Source of the DNA: Liquorilactobacillus satsumensis DSM 16230 = JCM 12392
Lineage (GTDB): Bacteria; Bacillota; Bacilli; Lactobacillales; Lactobacillaceae
Reading direction: 5' to 3'
Length of the DNA: 62,078 nucleotides
NCBI RefSeq assembly: GCF_001435195.1
Contig: NZ_AZFQ01000055.1
Span: 1-62,078, forward strand
Positions 29,161 through 38,534 of the stretch are shown here, one piece after another. Below the pieces are notes generated by a model. That model was not told the DNA's origin. It searched no databases and was given only the letters and a program-made list of their open reading frames with translations. The position numbers and the translations under genes were made by a program. Numbering within the stretch: position 1 is the first letter of the stretch; each line of letters begins with the position of its first letter.

Positions 29161-30207
29161 ATGACACTTACATCAGATCCTAAAGCAAAGAACCCACAAG
29201 AATTAGATTGGAACAATCTTGGCTTCAACTACATGAACCTTCCATACAGATACCGTGCATATTGGCGTGACGGCGAATGGCGCGATGCAGGCCTAACAGA
29301 AGATGCAAATGTCACCATCAGCGAGGGCTCAACCAGCCTTCACTATGGACAAGAAGTCTTTGAAGGACTGAAAGCTTATCGATGCAAGGATGGCAGTATC
29401 AACCTTTTCCGTCCTGACCAAAATGCTAAGAGACTGCAAAAAAGTTGCGAACGTCTCATGATGCCTCAGGTCCCAGTTGACATGTTTATCAGTGCCCTTA
29501 AACAAGTTGTTAAAGCTAATGAAGATTATGTTCCTCCATATGGGACTGGAGCAACTCTTTATCTTCGTCCATATCTAATCGGTGTTGGCGGTAATATCGG
29601 TGTTCATCCAGCACAAGAATACATTTTTTCAATCTTCGCCATGCCGGTTGGCAGCTACTTCAAGGGTGGTTTAACCCCTACGAATTTCGTTGCTTCAGAA
29701 TATGATCGCGCCGCACATAAAGGGACTGGGGCAAGCAAAGTCGGTGGTAACTATGCTGCTAGTCTCTTCCCTGGAAAACTTGCACATGATGCAGGTTTCT
29801 CAGACTGTATCTACCTTGATCCTATCGAACACAAAAAGATTGAAGAAGTCGGTTCCGCAAACTTCTTTGGAATCACTAAAGATGGTAAGTTTGTCACACC
29901 AAAATCTCCTTCAATCTTACCAAGTGTTACAAAATATTCACTTTTGTATCTGGCTGAGAAACGTTTTGGCATGGAAACCGAGCAAGGGGATATCTACATT
30001 GATCAATTGGATCATTTCGCTGAAGCCGGTGCCTGCGGAACAGCAGCCGTAATCTCACCAATTGGCGGCTTCAAATATGGTGATCACTTCCATGTCTTCT
30101 ATAGTGAAACTGAAGTTGGGCCTGTAACACATAAACTTTACGATGAATTGACCGGTATTCAGTTTGGCGATCGCAAAGCGCCAACAGGCTGGATCGAAAA
30201 AGTATAG
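29161..30207 (+). CDS. ilvE: Branched-chain amino acid aminotransferase
   Basis: A 348-residue class IV PLP aminotransferase that interconverts Val, Leu, Ile and their 2-keto acids with glutamate/2-oxoglutarate. The Schiff-base lysine is Lys193 in GASKVGGNYA; LHYGQEVFEGLKAYR near residue 60 and EVGSANFF near 231 are family hallmarks. Length is usual for the type II form. AAGGAGG precedes the ATG. It is first in an operon with an EIIC-like protein and a hydroxyisocaproate dehydrogenase, all behind a BCAA-codon attenuator. Confidence 0.97.
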   Translation: MTLTSDPKAKNPQELDWNNLGFNYMNLPYRYRAYWRDGEWRDAGLTEDANVTISEGSTSLHYGQEVFEGLKAYRCKDGSINLFRPDQNAKRLQKSCERLMMPQVPVDMFISALKQVVKANEDYVPPYGTGATLYLRPYLIGVGGNIGVHPAQEYIFSIFAMPVGSYFKGGLTPTNFVASEYDRAAHKGTGASKVGGNYAASLFPGKLAHDAGFSDCIYLDPIEHKKIEEVGSANFFGITKDGKFVTPKSPSILPSVTKYSLLYLAEKRFGMETEQGDIYIDQLDHFAEAGACGTAAVISPIGGFKYGDHFHVFYSETEVGPVTHKLYDELTGIQFGDRKAPTGWIEKV

Positions 30208-30243
30208 TCGCGATTTTCAAGAGAAAGAGGAGCTGTTATTAAA

Positions 30244-31323
30244 ATGGAGAATACAAACACGACCGCCCCAACTGTAAAAGAATATGCATACCGCATCAGT
30301 GCCGCAGTTGCCAACGCAATCTTAGTTACTTTAGGAATTGGATTATTATTGCAGACAATCGCTTCCTTTGTTCACTGGAATGCACTTTATCAAGTGGGTG
30401 TGATTGCAAATGACTTGCTTGCCCCTGCATTAGGGGTCGCAATTGCTTCACAGCTTGGAACAAACTCACTTGTAATGTTCAGTGCCATGATTTCATCAAC
30501 TGTCGGGGCAAATGCAGTTCATTTTACCACTGGCGCTGTTAACGGCACTACCGCAACTGGGTCCAGTTTGATGCAGGCTGCCGGAAGTGCAACATTTGCA
30601 ACCGGTCAACCTGTCAGTGCTGTTTTAGCAGGCTTAGTGGCTGCACTTGTCGGTAAATATCTTACAGGTAAAACACCACTTGATATGATGCTTGTTCCTT
30701 TCGCGGCTACCTTAACCGGTGGAATTGCAGGTTTAGGATTAGCAGCCGTAACTACACCGTTTTTATTAAATGTCAGTGCATTTATCGCACAAACGATGCA
30801 GGTTAATCCGCTGGTCGGCTCAATTTGTATCTCTGCCATCTGGGCACTTTTCTTAATGACACCCGCTTCCTCTGCTGCTCTTGCGATCGCTTTAACACTC
30901 GATCCAATTTCATCAGCTGCTGCTTTGATTGGTACAACTTCGCAGTTTGTAGCCTTCACTGCAATGTCGTTCAGACAAAATAACGCAGGTGCAAACATCG
31001 CGCAGGGAGTGATGACACCCAAGGTTCAGTTCCCTAATCTGTTAATTAACCCGTATCTTTTAGTCCCATCAATCCTCTCGGCAGTTGTCTGTGCCCCAAT
31101 CGCAACTATCATGTTTGGTTTCCGTTCAACATATAAGCTTGCAGGTTTAGGCCTCAATTCATTTATTGCGCCAATTGCTTACATGGGTCAAGGCTGGGAA
31201 TCCTTTGCAGTCTATGTATTTACGGGAATGTTCTTGCCAGCAGTTATTTCATTGGTAGCATACAGCATGATGAAAAAGGTTGGGTTAATCAAAGATAACC
31301 AATTACACTTGGAGATCGTTTAA
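30244..31323 (+). CDS. Orphan PTS EIIC-like membrane protein between ilvE and hicDH
   Basis: A 359-residue, very hydrophobic protein with about 9-10 TM segments, Ala/Gly/Thr-rich. It resembles the PTS_EIIC_2 type annotated as sugar-PTS IIC, but no EIIA or EIIB gene is near and no phosphorylatable EIIB Cys motif is seen. It lies 36 nt after ilvE and 53 nt before the dehydrogenase gene, with GAGGAG upstream. A phosphotransfer role is therefore doubtful. From its neighbours I infer transport of a branched 2-hydroxy or 2-keto acid, or of BCAA. Inference only. Confidence 0.75.
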   Translation: MENTNTTAPTVKEYAYRISAAVANAILVTLGIGLLLQTIASFVHWNALYQVGVIANDLLAPALGVAIASQLGTNSLVMFSAMISSTVGANAVHFTTGAVNGTTATGSSLMQAAGSATFATGQPVSAVLAGLVAALVGKYLTGKTPLDMMLVPFAATLTGGIAGLGLAAVTTPFLLNVSAFIAQTMQVNPLVGSICISAIWALFLMTPASSAALAIALTLDPISSAAALIGTTSQFVAFTAMSFRQNNAGANIAQGVMTPKVQFPNLLINPYLLVPSILSAVVCAPIATIMFGFRSTYKLAGLGLNSFIAPIAYMGQGWESFAVYVFTGMFLPAVISLVAYSMMKKVGLIKDNQLHLEIV

Positions 31324-31376
31324 GCTGAACAATAACTAATTTAATTACTTGATGGAACGGAAAGGAAATAGATGTA

Positions 31377-32294
31377 ATGGGAAGAAAGTACGCAATTATC
31401 GGTGTTGGTCATGTTGGTGCAACAATCGCCTTTGCTCTAGTTACTAAGGGTGATGCGGATGAACTAATTTTGATTGACAAAAATGAAAAGAAAGCTCGCG
31501 CTGAACAGTTGGATCTCCAAGATGCAACCGCACGTTTGGAGACACGGCCCAAGATTAAGATTCAAGACTACAGCGAACTGGCTGATACCGATATTCTATT
31601 TGTGACAGCAGGAAATATCCATGCACTTGATCACGCAAGCGGCAATCGCTGGGCAGAATTCGAATATACCCGGGAAATAGTCAAAGACATTGCACCCAAG
31701 ATCAAGGAAAGTGGCTTCCATGGCGTCCTGATAGATACAATGAATCCTTGTGATGCAATTTCTCAATATCTGCAAAAAGAAATTGGATTACCTGGTTCAC
31801 AAGTTCTTGGAACTGGCACCTTCCTTGATACAGCAAGAATGCAACGTGTGGTTGCAGAAAATTTCGCTGTTGATCCTAAAAACGTAACCGGCTTTGTTTA
31901 TGGCGAACATGGTGAATCCCAGTTTGTGGCTTGGTCGACAGTCAAGGTAAATGGTCTGGCTGTAAAACCTTTGGCAGCAAAAAAACAATTAGACCTTGAC
32001 AAATTAGAAGCGCAAGCACGTTCTGGTGGGTGGGCAGTTCACTCTGGCAAAGGCTACACTAGCTTTGCAATCGCTACTTGTGCAGTTAAACTCAGCCGGG
32101 CAGTTTTTGATGATGCACACTTAATGTGCCCATGCTCGACTTACAATGCTAAATACGATTCCTATGTGGGCCAACCTGGAATCATCGGTAAAAACGGTGT
32201 TGAAGAAGTTGTCACGATCCCATTGCCTCCTGAAGAGGAAGCAAAACTTGCAAAGTCTGCAGCAACTATTAAAGAAAAATTTGAAACAATGTAA
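31377..32294 (+). CDS. L-2-hydroxyisocaproate dehydrogenase-like enzyme
   Basis: A 305-residue NAD-dependent dehydrogenase of the LDH/MDH superfamily. The Rossmann motif is GVGHVGATIA (residues 9-18), the active-site His178 is in YGEHGESQFVAWST, Asp151 and Arg154 are in GTGTFLDTARMQR, and Arg91 is in the flexible loop. The longer loop (NIHALDHASGNRWAEF) and the QFVAWST stretch match L-HicDH of lactobacilli better than L-lactate dehydrogenase. It interconverts 2-ketoisocaproate (and related keto acids) with the L-2-hydroxy acid. Linkage to ilvE supports a branched-chain substrate. Confidence 0.9.
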   Translation: MGRKYAIIGVGHVGATIAFALVTKGDADELILIDKNEKKARAEQLDLQDATARLETRPKIKIQDYSELADTDILFVTAGNIHALDHASGNRWAEFEYTREIVKDIAPKIKESGFHGVLIDTMNPCDAISQYLQKEIGLPGSQVLGTGTFLDTARMQRVVAENFAVDPKNVTGFVYGEHGESQFVAWSTVKVNGLAVKPLAAKKQLDLDKLEAQARSGGWAVHSGKGYTSFAIATCAVKLSRAVFDDAHLMCPCSTYNAKYDSYVGQPGIIGKNGVEEVVTIPLPPEEEAKLAKSAATIKEKFETM

Positions 32295-32441
32295 CTAGGT
32301 ACTTCTCCACGTTCAATCGCCACAGTTTCAAAGTGTTTCACAACATCCTCATCAATTTGTTGTGATTATGTGTGAACAATAAAAACTATATTATTCCAAG
32401 ATTACGTTTATGATTAGTTTCCGTATTAGTGCAGTAAAATA

Positions 32442-32487
32442 AAAAAGTATCCTGCAGGCTTGTACTTGAGCTGCGGGATACTTTTTT
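32442..32487. terminator. Bidirectional terminator
   Basis: AAAAAGTATCCTGCAG pairs with CTGCGGGATACTTTTTT (one wobble), with a 14-nt loop. It ends the ilvE operon and also faces the minus-strand stress-protein gene. Confidence 0.9.
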
Positions 32488-32533
32488 AATATAGTCTTTA
32501 ATATTCAATGTATTTTTAGAGCTGGCTTCAATC

Positions 32534-33007
32534 TTATTTGCTTTTGTTAACTGCTGTCCGTGCCATTAATACATCGCAGTTTGCATTTCTAATTATATAA
32601 GATGCTACTGAACCAACCACCAGTCGTTCAATGAAATTCTTACCTGTTGATCCGACGATAATTAAATCATTTTGATATTCTTTCTGGAAATCAAGAATAA
32701 CAATTTTGGGATTTCCAAAACGAAGATGGACACGCAGAGCATCATGCTCGATTTCATTATCCTTAAGTAAGCGCTCCTTGAGCTTCAGCATGTAATCTTC
32801 ATTGGCCTGCTCAATTTTATAGATCCGTTCTCCATCAAGCGCTATTCCTGCACCACCATATTCCAAAGAGTTTAAATCTAGAACTCTCAAAATATCCAGC
32901 GTAGCTCCTTGACTATGTTTCACAGATTCAATTGCCTTATTCAGGGCAACCTCAGCCCCGTCAGAACCATCAACTGCTACCAAAATATGTGCATATTTAT
33001 GAGCCAT
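32534..33007 (-). CDS. Universal stress protein (UspA family)
   Basis: A 157-residue single Usp domain, starting MAHKYAHILVAVDGSD. The nucleotide-binding motif GSTGKNFIERLVVGSVAS lies near residue 125, which predicts an ATP-binding member. The ATG at 33007 is preferred; a GTG 9 nt upstream overlaps the GGCGGGTGG ribosome site. Monocistronic. Confidence 0.9.
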   Translation of the reverse strand: MAHKYAHILVAVDGSDGAEVALNKAIESVKHSQGATLDILRVLDLNSLEYGGAGIALDGERIYKIEQANEDYMLKLKERLLKDNEIEHDALRVHLRFGNPKIVILDFQKEYQNDLIIVGSTGKNFIERLVVGSVASYIIRNANCDVLMARTAVNKSK

Positions 33008-33111
33008 TTCATCCACCCGCCTTTAACGTTAGAACTGCTTTCTATAGTGCTATCATAGCGCTGCTGCTGCAAAACTTCAAGCAATTTACGTAATAGTGCA
33101 CGTCCTGGTGT

Positions 33112-34056
33112 TTAAACTCTTGTCAGTCCCAAACATGCCAACCCTACCACAATAAGCGTTATTATCAGCAGATACTTGCTGCCAAAAGCTGTCCGCAAAT
33201 AATGGCGTCCCTCTCGATTAGCGGCCCACCACATGCGTAGTTTGCTCCAGTTACGGGCTAATATGTAAGCACCAATTATGCCGCCACCTAGAATAATGAT
33301 CCCACTAAGCTGATCTGCTCGAGCAGGTGCAAGCCGACGCAACACGAACGTCAAAAAGTCTCCCAAGACAAAGTTATTAAAGATATGCAAACCAATCGAC
33401 CATTTAATCCCATAGTTCAGTGCAACATAGCCAAAGACGAGTCCAACCATAAATGCAAAGGGGGTTTGCACAAAATTAGCATGATATAACCCAAACATAT
33501 AAGCTGAGATGATAATTGCCATCTCATTTCCATATTTTGCTAAACTTCGCAGTAAATATCCACGAAAAACAATTTCTTCTGTCAAAGGTCCTAACAAAGC
33601 TGCATATAACAACATTGAAAAGCTTTGACTGGAATGTGTCGCGGCCTCCAACTGTTGCGTGGCGCTAAAGCCAATCAAGTTGACCAATTTTTCAAATAGC
33701 GCACCATAAATACCTGCCACAATCTGCAGCGTCATCAGGATCGCCGTTAGACTGAAAAACTTTTTCCATGAAATCTGTTCTTTTCCCGCTATCCAATATT
33801 GCCTGCGCAAACGAGGTGGCGACACAGCTACAATAACTAATAAGCCGACACCGATCGCCCAAAAGTAAGGTACTCCACTTTGCTCAATTGCACTTGGCAA
33901 CATATTTTTGACTGCCGAATTATTACCAATTAACAAAAAAACAGAGGCGACTAATGCGACAACTTGAAAAACCACAAAATAGATCGCTGTCACCAATAAT
34001 GTTTTCCCAAGTTTTTTTTGAAACTTTTTCTTTGCAGAATTATTAATAGCTGCCAC
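33112..34056 (-). CDS. CPBP family intramembrane metalloprotease
   Basis: A 314-residue protein with about 8 TM segments. The family glutamates are in LTEEIVFRGYLL, followed by FGLYHANFVQTPFAFMVG (zinc/catalytic His) and a third His in the next helix (GLHIFNNF). Such CAAX/Abi proteins act in membrane protein processing or bacteriocin immunity. No bacteriocin gene is adjacent. The start is uncertain: the GTG at 34056 abuts its GAGAGGGA site. Confidence 0.85.
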   Translation of the reverse strand: MAAINNSAKKKFQKKLGKTLLVTAIYFVVFQVVALVASVFLLIGNNSAVKNMLPSAIEQSGVPYFWAIGVGLLVIVAVSPPRLRRQYWIAGKEQISWKKFFSLTAILMTLQIVAGIYGALFEKLVNLIGFSATQQLEAATHSSQSFSMLLYAALLGPLTEEIVFRGYLLRSLAKYGNEMAIIISAYMFGLYHANFVQTPFAFMVGLVFGYVALNYGIKWSIGLHIFNNFVLGDFLTFVLRRLAPARADQLSGIIILGGGIIGAYILARNWSKLRMWWAANREGRHYLRTAFGSKYLLIITLIVVGLACLGLTRV

Positions 34057-34149
34057 TCCCTCTCAAAGCCTTCTTTAGCTGGGTCCAAAACTTAGTTTAT
34101 TTACACAAGTATACTGTTTTCTCTTTATGCTTGTAAATATATCCTTAGG

Positions 34150-34195
34150 TAAAAGAAAAGAGCCATAACAAAACTCAGTTTGTCACAACTCCGCT
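34150..34195 (-). terminator. Probable terminator of the deoxynucleoside kinase gene
   Basis: An imperfect hairpin on the minus strand pairing GAGTTGTGACAAA with TTTTGTTATGGCTC, ending in CTTTTCTTTT. Confidence 0.5.
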
Positions 34196-34210
34196 ATTTT
34201 TTAAAACATT

Positions 34211-34948
34211 TTATTTGAGCAAAATCTGATGCTTTTTTTTAAGCGTTTCTATCTGTGAACTAGGAACTTTCTTAAGTTCTTGCAATTTATCTTCAATCAA
34301 CTCAAGAACCTTGATTCTATCACCTAGATTCCCTACAAAGTCGTACTGATCTCCATCAAGAATCAACAACGGTGAGACGTTGTAATTATGCATCCAATCA
34401 TCGTAATATTGTAACAGCTTCTTGTAATATCCGACAAGTGAAGGATCATTTTCAATAAGTTCATATTTGCGACCGCGTTTTGTAATCTGCTTGATCATTG
34501 TTTCGTAAGAGACTCTGATAGTGATCATTAAATCAGGTGCTTTCTTCTTGGCAGCATAAGGCAGCTCTTCCATCATATTATTCAACAAACTTTTATATAT
34601 CTGATATTCGACATCAGTCGCATTACCCATCTCTGTATTCATCTTCATGAACAGTTCATCTTCATAAATTGACCGATCCAGAATGTTATTGTCGCCTTGC
34701 ATTGCCTCTTTAATCATTTTAAAACGCCTGTTTAGAAAAAATGTCTGCAATAAATAAGCATATGGATTAGTAGCTTCTTCATCCCCAGCAGCTCTTTTTT
34801 GAGCAGCGATCTCGTTTCCCTTGTAAAATAGCGGTAACACCGGGTTATCCTCCACTGGTTCGAAAAAGGCTTTGGTTCCCAATTCCTTAGCCAAAATGCC
34901 TGTTAAACTGGACTTGCCGGATCCAATAATCCCAGATAATGTAATCAA
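34211..34948 (-). CDS. Deoxynucleoside kinase (dAK/dGK type)
   Basis: A 245-residue P-loop kinase phosphorylating deoxynucleosides. The P-loop is LSGIIGSGKSSLTG at the N-terminus, FFEPVEDNP binds substrate, and LDRSIYEDELF is the conserved ERS/DRS-type motif. The start is the TTG at 34948, giving (M)ITLSGIIGSG as in homologues; an upstream in-frame ATG would add an odd basic 20-residue extension. It is divergent from the deoxyribosyltransferase gene at 35238, consistent with deoxynucleoside salvage in lactobacilli. Confidence 0.9.
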   Translation of the reverse strand: MITLSGIIGSGKSSLTGILAKELGTKAFFEPVEDNPVLPLFYKGNEIAAQKRAAGDEEATNPYAYLLQTFFLNRRFKMIKEAMQGDNNILDRSIYEDELFMKMNTEMGNATDVEYQIYKSLLNNMMEELPYAAKKKAPDLMITIRVSYETMIKQITKRGRKYELIENDPSLVGYYKKLLQYYDDWMHNYNVSPLLILDGDQYDFVGNLGDRIKVLELIEDKLQELKKVPSSQIETLKKKHQILLK

Positions 34949-35237
34949 AATGATCGTTACACCCTTTCTAATTCTTCTATTCATAGTGCCGTTAGCTTTG
35001 ATCTTCAAAAACCCTGTGACGGAAACAAAAAGCCTTGAAGATTAAACGCATAAATACTCTGTTACATTTAGTATACCTGCCAGTAACAGTCACTCAGTCC
35101 ATCGACTCAACAAGTACCAATTACCATCATACTCGGTCTCTAAATAAAAATAAAGGATTGCTTTTACACAAGTGAATGTATTAAAATTAAATGCAACCAC
35201 TGTATCTTGTAGGAAAAGTAAAAGTGAGGTCATATAA

Positions 35238-35711
35238 GTGAATAAAGTTTATCTTGCAGCACCATTTTTCAGCGAACCCCAAAATCAGCGAATTCAAGCA
35301 GTTAAAAAAGCATTGCAGCAAAACAAAACCATTGATAGCGAAAATATCTTTTTACCTCAAGAACATCAATTTGAAGAAGAAGAATTCGGCAGCCGTGCTT
35401 GGCAGCAATACGTTTTTGCTTCAGACATGCGTCAAGTTCACCGTGCTGATCTGCTTGTGGCAATTATCGATTATAAACTGGAAGGCGGAGAAAATGAGAG
35501 CGACTCTGGCACTATTTTTGAAATTGGGGCTGCCTTTGAAAACAAAACCCCTATTGTTATCGTACAATTTGATCCGCAAAAGAAACTTAACCTAATGATT
35601 GCACAAAGTTTGACGGCTTATTTTGATGCCAGCGGTGATGGTCTAAAGGAACTTGCAACTTATAATTTTGATGTTCTAAAATCAAAACCGGCACACCGTG
35701 AGGTCTTTTAA
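35238..35711 (+). CDS. Nucleoside 2-deoxyribosyltransferase
   Basis: A 157-residue NDT that moves the deoxyribosyl group between nucleobases. The active-site Glu95 is in SDSGTIFEIGAAF, the N-terminal KVYLAAPFF binds substrate, and ADLLVAIID carries the conserved Asp. The start is GTG with GAGG upstream. It is divergent from the deoxynucleoside kinase gene; both act in deoxynucleoside salvage. Confidence 0.94.
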   Translation: MNKVYLAAPFFSEPQNQRIQAVKKALQQNKTIDSENIFLPQEHQFEEEEFGSRAWQQYVFASDMRQVHRADLLVAIIDYKLEGGENESDSGTIFEIGAAFENKTPIVIVQFDPQKKLNLMIAQSLTAYFDASGDGLKELATYNFDVLKSKPAHREVF

Positions 35712-35726
35712 GTGATGATTCAGCAA

Positions 35727-35783
35727 ATTTCAAAATAAAAACTAGGCCATCGCATATTAGCGGCCTAGTTTTTATTTTGAAAT
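35727..35783. terminator. Bidirectional terminator
   Basis: A 22-bp perfect stem (35727-35748 with 35762-35783) containing ACTAGGCC/GGCCTAGT, with A and T runs on either side. It lies between convergent genes. Confidence 0.92.
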
Positions 35784-35801
35784 CCATAAGATCTCCACTC
35801 A

Positions 35802-37328
35802 TTAATTTTGAGCTGCTTGTTTACCAGCTAGTCGCCCAAAAGTTTGTGCATGACTAGCCGCTGTACCCGGAACACGATCTGGGTAACTCCCAAAGAAAAA
35901 GCCGCCACTGTCATTTCCAGCTGCGTATAGATGATTGATTGGCGCATAATCCTCATCCAGAACTTCCATCTTTTTATTGACGCGCAACCCATCAAAGGTA
36001 CATAGTAAGCGTCCGCCTAACATACAGCCATAGTATGGTGCTTGAGCAACCGGAGTCAGCCTGTATGCCTCTTTCCCAAAGTCTTGATCAACACCTTGTG
36101 CGGATAACTCATTAACTCGAGCTACTGTCTTTAATAAGTTTTCAACCGGTAAATGAAGTTTTTCAGCAAGCTCTTCAAGCGTTTTTGCTTTAACGATCAG
36201 TCCTTTGTCGACATACTGTTCCGTATCTGCTTTCAATTTCTCAACATTTGCCATATATCCAGGAAAACCAATTCGTGCACATCCTAAAGTATGAAATTGA
36301 GCTGCGTATTTCCCAAAATTACTGTCCCAGATCATCGCATACAAGTACCCTTTTTGTTTACTTGCTGCATTCACAATAAACTCATATGGGGTTGATTCAT
36401 TTGCAAACCGTTCACCACGAACATTGACTTTCAGTAATGGATGACTTGCCAACCACAACCAGTCTTGATAAGTTTCGGTTTGAACGTACATATCTTCAGT
36501 TCGAGTCCCAATTGGTACTAATCCCCTATCAAAAGTACATCCTGCAGGCGCTTCATCTTTAATTGCTCCCACATTCATTGCAGCCATAATTCCAGCCCCA
36601 TCATTACGTGGGCTGTCATTATAGACATTCTTTTTTAAGGCTAATGGATTCCATTTTGATAATAACTCCTTATTTGCTGAGTAACCTCCTGTACACAGAA
36701 TCACGCCTTTAGTTGCCCTAATTTTAAAGTATTTATCATCGATAAGATTCTTAGCAACAATCCCCGTGACAGTTCCATTGTCTACTTCCAGCTTTACTAA
36801 TGAAGTGTCAAAGAGCAGTTCAACACCCATTTCTTCGACTTTTTCTTGGAACCATTTTCCATAAGAAGCAAAAGTGTTATCATCCTTTGTTGCGTCGTTT
36901 TGTGTTGGAAATGCTTTATAAATCGGATTCTTTTCTCCAATATCTGGCTCAGCGCGAAGATGTGCCCCATGCGGCTGTAACACATTATCTTCCACCCAAT
37001 TGACTGCTTCAGCGCTGTTGTTTACCCAATGATAAATTAAGCCTTCATCAACATTATGCTGTGCAAAAGCAGCTAGATATTCCACTAATTCAAACTTGTT
37101 TATTTTTATACCTGCTCGTTTCTGAGCATTAGTATCAACCCCACCTAAGCTAAGCCGTAAAAGATTAATAGTGTGTTCTTTTTCAATTACGAGCGTCTTT
37201 ACCCCTTTTTCAGCGGCAGCAGCAGCGGCCATTAATCCAGCATTACCTGCACCAATTATCAAAACTTCAGTGCTGATCAGCTTAATATCTGTGGTATTGT
37301 AGTCCTTACTATCGTCGTTTGTATTCAT
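35802..37328 (-). CDS. FAD-dependent oxidoreductase, fumarate-reductase flavoprotein type
   Basis: A 508-residue FAD_binding_2 protein. The FAD motif is VLIIGAGNAGLMAAAAAAEKG near residue 22, LCTGGYSANKELL near 215 is conserved, and NDSGGFFFGSYPDRVPGTAASHA at the C-terminus matches the soluble fumarate/urocanate reductase and 3-ketosteroid-dehydrogenase-like group. There is no signal peptide and no FMN-binding domain. AAAGGAGG precedes the ATG. It probably reduces an enoate substrate; which one is unknown. Confidence 0.82.
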   Translation of the reverse strand: MNTNDDSKDYNTTDIKLISTEVLIIGAGNAGLMAAAAAAEKGVKTLVIEKEHTINLLRLSLGGVDTNAQKRAGIKINKFELVEYLAAFAQHNVDEGLIYHWVNNSAEAVNWVEDNVLQPHGAHLRAEPDIGEKNPIYKAFPTQNDATKDDNTFASYGKWFQEKVEEMGVELLFDTSLVKLEVDNGTVTGIVAKNLIDDKYFKIRATKGVILCTGGYSANKELLSKWNPLALKKNVYNDSPRNDGAGIMAAMNVGAIKDEAPAGCTFDRGLVPIGTRTEDMYVQTETYQDWLWLASHPLLKVNVRGERFANESTPYEFIVNAASKQKGYLYAMIWDSNFGKYAAQFHTLGCARIGFPGYMANVEKLKADTEQYVDKGLIVKAKTLEELAEKLHLPVENLLKTVARVNELSAQGVDQDFGKEAYRLTPVAQAPYYGCMLGGRLLCTFDGLRVNKKMEVLDEDYAPINHLYAAGNDSGGFFFGSYPDRVPGTAASHAQTFGRLAGKQAAQN

Positions 37329-37507
37329 AAAAATGCCTCCTTTAGCTTGGCTTTTACCTTATAATAAGTGAAATTGTGAGCAAATTCAACCTATTAAAAT
37401 TTTCGTGTCTCTATATTTCTTCGATATTATTTTTAAGGAGACAAACACTGCGCTGTATCCCACCTCAAAGATATAGTATTCTTATGACAAAGGGGAGGTT
37501 ACAAAAG

Positions 37508-38353
37508 ATGTTAAACAAAAATAAACTATTTTTGATTCCACTATGCTTGCTGCTCGTGGGGTGCAGCTCGCAAAAGAAACCAGGAACTGAAAAACAATCA
37601 GCAACCCGAACCGAAAAGAAAGTACAGTCAGCTGCCAAAAGTACCCAAACAAACAGCCAAAAAGCAAGTGCTAGCCAAGAAGAGTCCACTACTAGCTCTG
37701 CAGCTGCATCTTCTCAATCCGAGCAACAAGCATCCCGCCTTGCTCAACTGAATCATGAGCTCATTACACATCTGGGCACTGTCTTGTTACCACAAAATGA
37801 TGGTCTCACTAGTGGTAGCGATAAACTCAATGCGCGTTATCATGGAAATGCTGCTAATTATACCGTTAGCTATAGTGTTGAGACACGTGCCAAAGATTTT
37901 AATGATTCTAGCGTCGCACAGGAAATTCCTTATGCTGAATTTACAAAGAAAACCTATTCGTCTGCCACCGAGGCTGCCCAACAAGTTACCCACCGAACCG
38001 CAAGTGATTCTCAGGGCTTACCAACAGTCGATTTGGGACATAATATTAGAGGATATCTTGATTCAGGGGCGGGACAACGGTACTTATCTTGGAACGAAGG
38101 CAACTGGTCACTGAGTGTGCATGCTGCTGCCGTAAAAAATGAAGATCCTACACAGTTAGCCAAACAAACAGTTGCAGAACTTGAGAGCTATCTTTTGCCT
38201 GCACCACAATCTTATGGTGAAATCCGCTTCAATGTCGGCTTAAGTTACGGAAGTCGGGAGCAACTCGTGCGGTGGCAAAAGGGCAACATTATTTATGAAC
38301 TGGAGACACATGATCCTTCAACTGCAATAAAAATGGCAGCCAGTGTGAAATAA
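37508..38353 (+). CDS. Lipoprotein of unknown function
   Basis: A 281-residue protein with a lipoprotein signal (MLNKNKLFLIPLCLLLVGC, lipobox Cys near residue 19), a Ser/Gln/Thr/Lys-rich low-complexity linker (about 20-80), and a globular C-terminal region that I do not recognise. GGGGAGG lies 9 nt before the ATG at 37508, which decides the start against longer in-frame choices. Likely anchored on the outer face of the membrane. It is divergent from the flavin-reductase gene. Confidence 0.8.
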   Translation: MLNKNKLFLIPLCLLLVGCSSQKKPGTEKQSATRTEKKVQSAAKSTQTNSQKASASQEESTTSSAAASSQSEQQASRLAQLNHELITHLGTVLLPQNDGLTSGSDKLNARYHGNAANYTVSYSVETRAKDFNDSSVAQEIPYAEFTKKTYSSATEAAQQVTHRTASDSQGLPTVDLGHNIRGYLDSGAGQRYLSWNEGNWSLSVHAAAVKNEDPTQLAKQTVAELESYLLPAPQSYGEIRFNVGLSYGSREQLVRWQKGNIIYELETHDPSTAIKMAASVK

Positions 38354-38424
38354 TTCTTTTCCCTATTCGCATTGTCTTGCACCGACCGTACGCGCCTCCC
38401 ATTATTTTTAAAATCGGCTTCAAC

Positions 38425-38485
38425 TAAAAAGCAAGACTGCCACAAAGATTGGAAGATTCTCCAACTTTATCACAGCCCTGCTTTA
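38425..38485. terminator. Imperfect bidirectional terminator
   Basis: A long imperfect hairpin pairing AAAGCAAGACTGCCACAAAG with the GCTGTGATAAAG/GCAGGGCTG-like return arm, with A and T runs at the ends. It lies between convergent genes. Confidence 0.55.
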
Positions 38486-38534
38486 TTTTATTATCTTTTA
38501 CCATACCACTTTTAAACTTTCGCCTGCTGCCACG

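Noticed and set aside
36490-36515. tRNA T-loop-like string (GTTCGAGTCCC)
   Set aside because: It lies inside the flavin-reductase coding sequence with no acceptor stem or anticodon arm.
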